From the NCBI RefSeq assembly GCF_008710705.1, contig NZ_VYRZ01000001.1, positions 496,001 to 560,000 of the forward strand: a stretch of 64,000 bases of DNA. The letters are read 5' to 3'. The notes below the pieces were generated by a model that was not told the origin of the DNA, did no database searches, and saw only the letters and a program-made list of their open reading frames with translations. Position numbers and translations under genes: made by a program. Below are positions 39,743 to 46,916 of this stretch, one piece after another (position 1 is the stretch's first letter; each line of letters begins with the position of its first letter). Source of the stretch: Microbacterium radiodurans. GTDB lineage: Bacteria > Actinomycetota > Actinomycetes > Actinomycetales > Microbacteriaceae.

Positions 39743-41941
39743 ATGCCCAAGAACAAGAAGCCGGCCGGCGGCCGCGCCCAGAACTTCGAGCCCCGCTACG
39801 GCAAGAAGACCTCGTATCAGGATGCGAAGCGCCGCCCCGGCCAGTCCTCGGCGGGCACGCCCGGCAGCAAGAGCCCCGGTCACCGCGGGTACCGCCCGGA
39901 GGCCGAGGAGGCCCCGCGCAAGAACCGCTGGAACGCGCAGGAGCGCGCCGGGCGCGACGAGGCCCGTGGCATCCGTTCGCAGGCCCGCGACGATCGCGCG
40001 CCGCGCGGCGGCCGCGATGGCCGTGACGACCGCGCGCCGCGCGAGCAGCGCGGCTACGGAAACGACCGTCGCTCGGATGCCGGCGGCCGCCGCCCCTACG
40101 AGGGCCAGCCGCGCGACGACCGCCGCACCTTCGGCGACGCACGTCCCTCGTACCGCGACGATCGTCCGCGTCGAGACGATCGTCCGGCGCGCTCGTTCGA
40201 TGACCGTCCGCGTCGTGAGTTCTCGGACCGCCCGAACCGAGACGACCGTCCGCGTCGCGACTTCTCCGACCGTCCGAACCGGGATGACCGTCCGCGTCGG
40301 GACGATCGTCCGGCGCGTTCGTTCGATGACCGTCCGCGTCGGGACTTCTCGGACCGTCCGAACCGAGACGACCGTCCGCGTCGGGACTTCTCCGACCGTC
40401 CGAATCGCGATGATCGTCCGCGTCGTGATGACCGTCCGGCGCGTTCGTTCGATGACCGTCCTCGTCGCGACTTCTCCGACCGTCCGAACCGCGATGACCG
40501 TCCGCGTCGGGATTTCTCGGACCGTCCGAACCGCGATGATCGTCCGCGTCGTGATGACCGTCCGGCGCGTTCGTTCGATGACCGTCCGCGTCGTGATTTC
40601 TCGGACCGTCCGAACCGCGATGACCGGCCCCGCCGCACCGACGGCCCGAGCCGCTCGAACTGGGCTGCGGAGACGGGCGCGAAGGCGCACCAGGATCACG
40701 TCGACACCGTGCACGAGCGGCTCCAGGCCGAGGCGGTGGATGCAGCATCCGTCGCCCAGTCGTCCTTCTCCGATCTCGGACTCGGCGACAACATCGTCCG
40801 CCAGCTCGACGCGCTCGGCGCGGCATCCCCGTTCCCGATCCAGGCGGCCACGATCCCGCCGATCCTCGAAGGCAAGGATGTTCTCGCGCGCGGCCGCACC
40901 GGTTCGGGCAAGACCATCGCGTTCGGCGCACCGCTCGTCGAGTCGATCCTGCGCAGCCAGGCCGGCAAGCGCCGCGAGTTCGGCCGGTCGCCGAAGGCGC
41001 TGATCCTCGCTCCGACGCGCGAGCTCGCCCTGCAGATCGACCGCACCGTTCAGCCCATCGCTCGCAGCGTCGGCCTCTTCACGACGCAGATCTACGGCGG
41101 TGTGCCGCAGGCCCGCCAGGTCGGTGCGCTGAAGAAGGGCGTCGACATCATCATCGGCACCCCCGGTCGCATCGAGGACCTGCAGAACCAGGGCAAGCTC
41201 GACCTGTCGGAGGTGCAGATCGTCGTCCTCGACGAGGCCGACCACATGAGCGAGTTGGGCTTCCTCGAGCCGATGCAGCGCATCCTGCGCCTCGTCCAGG
41301 ACGGCGCCCAGAAGCTGCTCTTCTCGGCCACGCTCGACCGCGAGGTCGCCGCGCTCGTCGACGAGTTCCTCGTCGAGCCCGCGGTCTACGAGGTCGCCGG
41401 TGAGAGCCAGGACACCTCGACCATCGACCATCGCGTGCTCGTGCTCGACCACCGAGACAAGGCCGAGATCCTGAACTCGCTCGTCGATCGTGACGGCAAG
41501 ACGCTCGTCTTCTCGCGGACGCGCGCCTACGCGGAGATGCTCGCCGAGCAGTTCGAGGACGTGGGGATCCCGGCTGTCGCCCTCCACGGCGACTTGAACC
41601 AGGGCAAGCGCACGCGCAACCTGCAGCGCCTGACCGACGGCAAGGTTCGGGTGCTCGTCGCGACCGATGTGGCAGCGCGCGGCATCCACGTCGACGACAT
41701 CGACCTGGTCGTGCAGGCGGACGCGCCCGACGAGTACAAGACGTACCTGCACCGCTCCGGCCGCACCGGACGGGCCGGGCGTACGGGAACCGTCGTGACG
41801 CTCATCACCCGTCAGCGCCGCCGCCGCATGACCGAGATGCTCGAGCGCGCCGAGATCGAGGCGCCGTTCGACGACGTCCGTCCCGGCGACGACCTGCTCG
41901 AGGAGGTCTCGGGCCGCCAGGCGTCGAACGTCGACGCCTGA
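39743..41941 (+). CDS. DEAD-box RNA helicase with long tandem-repeat Arg/Asp-rich N-terminal region
   Basis: A 732-residue ATP-dependent RNA helicase. The C-terminal about 390 residues form the two RecA-like domains: Q-motif area FSDLGLGDNIVRQLDALG, Walker A GRTGSGKT (384-391), PTRELALQI, DEAD at 497-500, SAT as LLFSATL, and HRSGRTGRAGR. The N-terminal about 350 residues are disordered and charged; residues 139 to about 302 are a 14-residue repeat (DDRPRRDFSDRPNR and variants) ordered in 42-residue super-units. Such RGG/RD-rich tails bind RNA and promote condensates in other helicases, usually from the C-terminus. The ATG at 39743 follows AGAAGGA. Confidence 0.9.
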   Translation: MPKNKKPAGGRAQNFEPRYGKKTSYQDAKRRPGQSSAGTPGSKSPGHRGYRPEAEEAPRKNRWNAQERAGRDEARGIRSQARDDRAPRGGRDGRDDRAPREQRGYGNDRRSDAGGRRPYEGQPRDDRRTFGDARPSYRDDRPRRDDRPARSFDDRPRREFSDRPNRDDRPRRDFSDRPNRDDRPRRDDRPARSFDDRPRRDFSDRPNRDDRPRRDFSDRPNRDDRPRRDDRPARSFDDRPRRDFSDRPNRDDRPRRDFSDRPNRDDRPRRDDRPARSFDDRPRRDFSDRPNRDDRPRRTDGPSRSNWAAETGAKAHQDHVDTVHERLQAEAVDAASVAQSSFSDLGLGDNIVRQLDALGAASPFPIQAATIPPILEGKDVLARGRTGSGKTIAFGAPLVESILRSQAGKRREFGRSPKALILAPTRELALQIDRTVQPIARSVGLFTTQIYGGVPQARQVGALKKGVDIIIGTPGRIEDLQNQGKLDLSEVQIVVLDEADHMSELGFLEPMQRILRLVQDGAQKLLFSATLDREVAALVDEFLVEPAVYEVAGESQDTSTIDHRVLVLDHRDKAEILNSLVDRDGKTLVFSRTRAYAEMLAEQFEDVGIPAVALHGDLNQGKRTRNLQRLTDGKVRVLVATDVAARGIHVDDIDLVVQADAPDEYKTYLHRSGRTGRAGRTGTVVTLITRQRRRRMTEMLERAEIEAPFDDVRPGDDLLEEVSGRQASNVDA
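40157..40648 (+). repeat. 126-bp in-frame tandem repeat coding for the helicase tail
   Basis: Super-units begin at 40157, 40283, 40409 and 40535; the last is partial. Each encodes three 14-residue modules, one with DDRPARSF and two with FSDRPNR. Synonymous differences between units show the repeat is not brand new, but the amino-acid pattern is almost perfectly kept. Confidence 0.9.
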
Positions 41942-41982
41942 CCCCGCCCGGGCCGACCCGCCAGCCGGCCCGATCGCCAGCC

Positions 41983-42014
41983 GGCCCGCGAGTCGAAGGA
42001 TCGATTCGCGGGCC
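41983..42014 (+). terminator. Terminator hairpin after the DEAD-box helicase
   Basis: GGCCCGCGAGTCGA (41983-41996) pairs at 13 of 14 positions with 42001-42014 around AGGA. It starts 42 bp after the stop. A GTGCG-rich stretch follows instead of a T-tract. Confidence 0.7.
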
Positions 42015-42124
42015 TGTGCGTGTGCGGGCGCGGGCGCACGTGCGTGCGCGCGCACGCGATAGTGGGGCGAGAGCGAGAGGGCTACGGGGTTGGCGCGTGG
42101 ACGGGATGCCGGTGAGATCAGGGC

Positions 42125-42778
42125 ATGCGACGACAGGCCACGCTCCGATCGTCCGTGATCGCCGCCGCGGGGATGCTCGTTCTCGCGGGATGCGCACCGC
42201 CGGCGGCGGAGGCCCCGGCGGCATCCGGATCCTCGACCGCGATCGCACCGGCACCGGACGCGACACCTGATGTGACGACGCCGTCGAGCACCCCCACGTC
42301 GGCTTCGAACGGCATCGCGACCGGCTTCGCGGTCCCGGCGTGCGAGCAGCAGGTCGACGAGGCGGCGGTCCAGTCCGCCTTCGGTTCCGACGTCTCGTTC
42401 ATCGCCGACGTCACCGAGACCTGGGAGCCGGTGGGTCCGGCGGCGCAGGAGGCACTGGCCGGTGCGACCGCGGCCGTCGCGTGTCTCTGGGGCGTGCCGA
42501 ACTCGGGCCGGGGCGTGTCGATCGCGGTCGCCGACCTCGGAGATCCCGCAGCGGACCTGATCGCCGCACTTCGCGACTCCGACGCCTACGTCGAGTCGGA
42601 TGCCGAGGGCGCGCTGCTCTTCGCGGCGGACGCCATCGAGACCGGAGACGTGACGTCCTCTGTCGCGTACGTCTTCGACGGCGTCGCGTGGGTCAGCGTG
42701 AGCGGCGGCGAACTCGCCGATGCCACGTCCGCGCGCGAGGTCGCGCTGGCGGTGCACGCGGCCCTGCGCGCCGGATGA
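42125..42778 (+). CDS. Secreted lipoprotein of unknown function
   Basis: A 217-residue exported lipoprotein: basic start, hydrophobic stretch and lipobox VLAGC with Cys23. A Pro/Ala/Ser/Thr-rich linker (about 24-62) leads to a domain of about 155 residues with two cysteines (VPACEQQ and AVACLWG) that could pair. I recognise no family. It converges on the radical SAM gene with only 10 bp between stops. Confidence 0.75.
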   Translation: MRRQATLRSSVIAAAGMLVLAGCAPPAAEAPAASGSSTAIAPAPDATPDVTTPSSTPTSASNGIATGFAVPACEQQVDEAAVQSAFGSDVSFIADVTETWEPVGPAAQEALAGATAAVACLWGVPNSGRGVSIAVADLGDPAADLIAALRDSDAYVESDAEGALLFAADAIETGDVTSSVAYVFDGVAWVSVSGGELADATSAREVALAVHAALRAG

Positions 42779-42788
42779 CGCCCGCGCG

Positions 42789-43856
42789 TCAGAACAGGGT
42801 CGGTGCCTCGGCGCGGGCTGCGGCGGCGCGACCCCGCGCGGTGGTCACCACGGGCCCCGGGCGGAAGCGCCGCGTGGTGGGCTGCGCCTCCTCCTCCTCG
42901 AGTCCGCCGCGCATCCGATGCCGTGCGAGCAGCGGGCGGACCCGCTCGGCCAGCATCCGGCGGTACCCCTGCGGCGTCTGCACCGCGGCCCCCGGGTAGA
43001 GACCGCGGTACGCCGGCACCAGATCCGGACGCTCGCGCGCGAGCCACTGCTGGAACCACGGCTTCACGCCGGGGCGCAGGTGCATCGCGCCGTACACGAC
43101 ACGGGCCGCTCCGGCATCCGCGATGTCGCTCAGGGCGGCGTCGAGCACCTCCACCGAATCGGTCAGATGCGGCACGATCGGCATGAGGAACACCGTCACC
43201 CGGAAGCCCGCGGCGTTGGCCGCGCGGACCGTCTCGAGCCGCGCCGCGAACGTCGGCGCGCCCGGCTCGAGCAGGTGACGCAGCGGCTCGTCGAGGACGG
43301 CGATCGACATGGCGATGTCGACGGGCACGGATGCCGCGGCATCCGTCAGCAGCGGAAGGTCGCGACGCAGCAGCGTGCCCTTGGTGAGGATCGAGAACGG
43401 CGTGCCGCTGTCGACGAGCGCCGAGATGATGCCTGGCATGAGCCGGTAGCGCCCCTCGGCCCGCTGGTACGGGTCGGTGTTCGTGCCGAGCGCCACCTGC
43501 TCGCGGGCCCAGCTCGGCTTCGCGAGCTCCCGCCGCAGCACATCGGCGACATTGAGCTTGACGACGATCTGCGAGTCGAAGTCGGCTCCGGCGTCGAGGT
43601 CGAGGTACTCGTGCGTGCCGCGGGCGAAGCAGTAGACGCATGCGTGGGTGCAGCCCCGGTAAGGGTTGACGGTCCAGTCGAACGGCATCGCCGAGGGGCC
43701 GGGCACACGGTTGAGGACCGAGCGCGACATGACCTCGTGGAAGGTGATCCCCGCGAACTCCGGAGTCGTCACCGAGCGCACGAGACCGTTCAGGTGCTCC
43801 ATCCCGGGCAGGGCGGTGTCGTCCGCCACGCCCAGCTGCTGCCCTTGCCACCTCAT
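42789..43856 (-). CDS. Rv2578c-family radical SAM protein
   Basis: A 355-residue protein of the actinobacterial Rv2578c group (spore photoproduct lyase-like radical SAM). The iron-sulphur cluster motif is CTHACVYC with Cys69, Cys73 and Cys76 (CxxxCxxC) within FDWTVNPYRGCTHACVYCFA. GTNTDPYQRAEGRY and ILTKGTLLRRDLPLL are the other typical segments. Substrate unknown; relatives are suggested to act on DNA or tRNA but this is unproven. The C-terminus is extended and Arg-rich. Start chosen at ATG 43856, which begins MRWQGQQLG as in homologues. A 16-bp GGATGCCGCGGCATCC palindrome lies in its coding sequence at 43329-43344. Confidence 0.9.
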   Translation of the reverse strand: MRWQGQQLGVADDTALPGMEHLNGLVRSVTTPEFAGITFHEVMSRSVLNRVPGPSAMPFDWTVNPYRGCTHACVYCFARGTHEYLDLDAGADFDSQIVVKLNVADVLRRELAKPSWAREQVALGTNTDPYQRAEGRYRLMPGIISALVDSGTPFSILTKGTLLRRDLPLLTDAAASVPVDIAMSIAVLDEPLRHLLEPGAPTFAARLETVRAANAAGFRVTVFLMPIVPHLTDSVEVLDAALSDIADAGAARVVYGAMHLRPGVKPWFQQWLARERPDLVPAYRGLYPGAAVQTPQGYRRMLAERVRPLLARHRMRGGLEEEEAQPTTRRFRPGPVVTTARGRAAAARAEAPTLF

Positions 43857-43920
43857 GCGTACATTCGAACATCGCTTCGACGAGCTGTCAACCTCGGCGG
43901 GCGCGGGGCACAATGGACGG

Positions 43921-45039
43921 GTGGCGGACCCGACCGATCCCGAGTCGCGTCGCGCGCGCCGACAGCGCGAAGCGGCGACGCGTCCGCTGCCGACCCGTCG
44001 CGAGGCGCGGGCCGCCGCCACGCGCGGCCAGCGCCGGCATCCTCCCGCCGTCTACCTGCGTCGGCGCATCGTGGCCGGCGCGATCGCCCTGGCGCTCGTC
44101 GGCAGCGCGGTCGGGGGCATCGCCGCCGGCGTCTCGGCTCTGCTGGGCACGTCGACGGTCGACACGGATGCCGCCGCGCTCGTCGACCTGCCCGCCGGAG
44201 TCAGCGCCTCGCTCGCCACCGTCCTCCCCGCTCCGGCGCAGACGGGTACGGCGGCGGCTCCCGACGCGGCCCCCGACGCCGCCGACACCGCTCCGGAGGG
44301 TGATGCGAGCGTCGCGGCGGCGTGCAACGATCCCGCCGTGCAGCAGGCCCTGGACGAGGGTCGCGACGGCGATGTCATCGCCGCGTTCGGCGGGGGCGAG
44401 GGGTTCCGCGCCGCGGTCGCGAACGGGGAGGCGCCGTGCATCGACCTGCACCAGGCCCGCCACGTCTGGGTCGTCGTGAACAAGCTGAACGCCCTCGATC
44501 CGATCGACTACTGGCCCGAGCCGCAGGCGCGTGCCGAGGGCGTGCAGCGTACGAGCGGCGGTCACATGCGCTCCGACGTCGCGGGTGCCGTCGTCGAGCT
44601 GGCCCGCGCAGCGGAGGACGAAGGGGCCGGCGCGATCGGGGTGAACAGCGGCTTCCGGTCCTTCGATCTCCAGACCTCGACCTACCGCGGCTACGTCGGA
44701 CAGCTCGGCCAGGAGGGAGCCGACCTCACGAGCGCCCGCCCGGGCTACAGCGAGCATCAGACCGGTCTCGCGGTCGACGTCGTCGCCTGCGCGGACGGAT
44801 GCGGCACGATCGAGCGTTTCGGCGGAACGGCGCAGTCCGAGTGGGTCGCCGCCAACGCGTGGCGGTTCGGCTTCATCGTCCGCTACGGCGACGGCGACAC
44901 CCCGACGACGGGGTACGAGTACGAGCCGTGGCATCTGCGCTACGTCGGTGTCGACCTCGCGCGCGCCTACTCGGACGGCGGATACCGCACCCTCGAAGAC
45001 TTCTTCGGGCTGCCCGCCGCGCCCGATTACGCCGACTGA
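43921..45039 (+). CDS. D-alanyl-D-alanine carboxypeptidase, VanY (M15B) family, membrane-anchored
   Basis: A 372-residue protein with an Arg-rich cytoplasmic N-terminus, one transmembrane helix (about 52-75) and an extracytoplasmic M15B peptidase domain (about 180-372). Zinc and catalytic motifs are visible: NSGFRSFDLQ, YSEHQTGLAVDVV (His and Asp zinc ligands) and YEPWHLRYVG (Glu base and third His ligand). It should trim terminal D-Ala from peptidoglycan stem peptides. An Ala/Pro/Asp-rich linker joins membrane and domain. The GTG at 43921 lies just after CACAATGGACGG, so the transcript may be leaderless. Confidence 0.88.
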   Translation: MADPTDPESRRARRQREAATRPLPTRREARAAATRGQRRHPPAVYLRRRIVAGAIALALVGSAVGGIAAGVSALLGTSTVDTDAAALVDLPAGVSASLATVLPAPAQTGTAAAPDAAPDAADTAPEGDASVAAACNDPAVQQALDEGRDGDVIAAFGGGEGFRAAVANGEAPCIDLHQARHVWVVVNKLNALDPIDYWPEPQARAEGVQRTSGGHMRSDVAGAVVELARAAEDEGAGAIGVNSGFRSFDLQTSTYRGYVGQLGQEGADLTSARPGYSEHQTGLAVDVVACADGCGTIERFGGTAQSEWVAANAWRFGFIVRYGDGDTPTTGYEYEPWHLRYVGVDLARAYSDGGYRTLEDFFGLPAAPDYAD

Positions 45040-45054
45040 TCCAACCGGCCGTCC

Positions 45055-45116
45055 GTCGACTCGCCACGTTCTGCGGATGCGGGCGCTGCGGCATCCGCTA
45101 TTTCTGGCGAGTCGAC
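45055..45116. repeat. 62-bp palindromic repeat with GTCGACTCGCCA ends, intergenic copy
   Basis: GTCGACTCGCCA (45055-45066) and TGGCGAGTCGAC (45105-45116) are perfect 12-bp arms. A second copy of exactly 62 bp, matching at 53 of 62 positions, lies inside the DUF3516 helicase gene at 60182. This copy sits between convergent genes. Confidence 0.88.
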
Positions 45117-45201
45117 CGATGCGGGTCAGCCGGCGCGGCGGCGGGCGAGGCTGGCGACGCACAGGGCGAGACGCGCGCGACCCCCGACCGCGGCGAGCGG
45201 C

Positions 45202-46041
45202 TCACCCCGATGCCCGTTCGCTCGCGCCGATCCGCCAGTAGCCGACGAAGCTGACGCTGTCCTTCGACACCCCGCGCTCGTTCACGAGCAGCCGGCGCCC
45301 CGCCGCCACGAGCGACTGCTCGCCGACGATGAAGGCGTGCAGCGGTGCCGGCGGCAGGTCGGCGGCGGCGAGTGCGCCGAGGGCGGACGACCCCGGCTTC
45401 GCCCCGTGCCCGCGGACGAGCCAGCGGACCTCCACGCCCGTCGGCGCATCGAACGGGAGGACGTCGTCGGCGGTCGGCGCCTCGATCAGCGCCAGCCCGG
45501 ATGCCGTCGCCGGCAGCGCGGAGCAGATGGATGCGACGGCGGGTGCCCCGGTCTCGTCGGCCACGAGGACGACGCGGTCGACCCCGCGGTCGGGATTGAA
45601 CCGCAGCCCCTCGTCGATGATCACGACGCTCTCGCCGGCGTGCGCCTGCTCTGCCCAGCGCGACGCCGGACCCGCGGTCGGACCGGACCCGTGGAGGACG
45701 AAGTCGACGTCGATCTCGGGCCCGCCGGACGGGCCGGTCGCGCGATAGGCGCGCACCGAGTAGTTACGCATCACGGGGCGTTCCCCTTCGGGGATGCGCA
45801 GGTACTTGAGGTACCCGAACAGCGTGTTCGCCTTCGCGGGAACGCGGTCGAGACCAGCATCCCCGCCGACGGGCAGGAAGATGCGGAACCACTGGTCGTA
45901 GCCGAGGGGGACGAAGCCGCCGACATCGCCGCCGCCGAGTGTGACGCGCATCCAGTGCGGCGCGATGCGCTCGGCTCGGACGACCCTCAGGTGCAGCAGC
46001 CCGGCGGACGCTGGTTCGACGAGGCCGGCGGTTCGGGCCAT
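45202..46041 (-). CDS. Siderophore-interacting protein (FAD-dependent ferric reductase type)
   Basis: A 279-residue SIP/ViuB-family flavoprotein that in relatives reduces ferric siderophores to release iron in the cytoplasm. FAD-binding features include RVTLGGGDV and the RNYSVRAYR motif; the NAD(P)-binding part has VVLVADETGAPAVASI; the C-terminal AFIVGEQSL and SFVGYWRIG are the SIP signature, where the conserved basic/tryptophan region contacts substrate. It is the last gene of the ECF cluster, 32 bp after the T component, and falls under the iron box near 48.76 kb if the operon is read through. Confidence 0.9.
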   Translation of the reverse strand: MARTAGLVEPASAGLLHLRVVRAERIAPHWMRVTLGGGDVGGFVPLGYDQWFRIFLPVGGDAGLDRVPAKANTLFGYLKYLRIPEGERPVMRNYSVRAYRATGPSGGPEIDVDFVLHGSGPTAGPASRWAEQAHAGESVVIIDEGLRFNPDRGVDRVVLVADETGAPAVASICSALPATASGLALIEAPTADDVLPFDAPTGVEVRWLVRGHGAKPGSSALGALAAADLPPAPLHAFIVGEQSLVAAGRRLLVNERGVSKDSVSFVGYWRIGASERASG

Positions 46042-46073
46042 GCGGGTGTCCTTTCGTGGAAGTTCGAGCGACG

Positions 46074-46916
46074 TCAGGGAGCCCAGGGGACGAGCGCGAC
46101 GAGCACGACACCCGACACGAGCCAGAAGACGGCGACGAAGACGACGTCGCGGCGCCGGAACGGCACGGAGTGACGCTCGGTGCGGTCGCGGTGGGCCCCG
46201 AACGCGCGGGAGTCCATCGCCAGGGCGACGCGTTCGGCGTGCCGGATCGCACCGGCGAGGAGCGGCACGACGTAACCGCTCCACCGGGCGACGGCGGCGA
46301 ACGGTCCTCGGCCGCCGTGCGCTCCGCGGACGCGGTGGGCCTGCCGGATGAGGTCGAGCTCGTACGCGAAGCGCGGGACGAACCGGAACGCCGCGAGTGC
46401 CGTGTAGCCGACGCGATAGGGCACGCGCAGCTGCTGCACCGTCGCACGGACGAGGTCCGGGCCGGTGGTCGTGAGGCCCGCGATGAAGGCGAGCGCCGCG
46501 ATGGCCCCGAGCCGGAGGCCCGTCGCGAGTCCCACCTCGAGTGCGCCCGCATGCAGTGTCCAGGCCCCGAGGGACACGACCGCGCGCGTGTCCGACACGC
46601 GCGCGGCATCGACCCACAGCGACATGCCGAGCGAGAGCAGCGCGATGCCGATCGGCAGGGCGATCAGCAGCAGCGCGGCCGAGCGTGCGGTCCACCGCGC
46701 GCCGACGAGCAGCACGGCGTAGGCGATCCCGAGGAAGACGAGCGGCGTCGTCAAGTCTCGGGCGAAGACGAGCGCGAGCATCGCGGGAACCGGGGCGGCG
46801 AGCTTGGCGAGCGGATTCAGCCGGTACAGCGCCCGCCGCGACGGGACGGCGGGAGCGCACGGGTCGATACCCGTCGCGGCCGTCCCGCTCGTCGCGCTCA
46901 TCGGAGGGGCGCTCAT
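46074..46916 (-). CDS. ECF-type transporter transmembrane T component
   Basis: A 280-residue CbiQ/EcfT-like membrane protein with about five to six spans. It has YRLNPLAKLAAPVPAMLAL early and, near residue 234, AMDSRAFG, the typical T-component coupling motif (Ala-x-Asp/Glu-Ser-Arg-x-Phe/Gly) that docks on the ATPase pair; the first coupling motif is represented by RQAHRVRGAHGG. Its ATG overlaps the ATPase stop by 4 bp. The C-terminus ends after a last span. It should link the S component to the fused ATPase. Confidence 0.87.
   Translation of the reverse strand: MSAPPMSATSGTAATGIDPCAPAVPSRRALYRLNPLAKLAAPVPAMLALVFARDLTTPLVFLGIAYAVLLVGARWTARSAALLLIALPIGIALLSLGMSLWVDAARVSDTRAVVSLGAWTLHAGALEVGLATGLRLGAIAALAFIAGLTTTGPDLVRATVQQLRVPYRVGYTALAAFRFVPRFAYELDLIRQAHRVRGAHGGRGPFAAVARWSGYVVPLLAGAIRHAERVALAMDSRAFGAHRDRTERHSVPFRRRDVVFVAVFWLVSGVVLVALVPWAP

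Noticed and set aside
40157-40648. CRISPR-like array from the regular 126-bp repeats
   Set aside because: The repeats are in frame, code a periodic protein tail and have no unique spacers or cas genes nearby.
35882-42757. A 2291-codon open frame on the minus strand spanning several genes
   Set aside because: It runs antisense through the RND exporter, the spacer and the helicase. Its Thr/Arg-rich repeats are the mirror of the helicase tail repeat, and the lack of stops is expected at this GC content.
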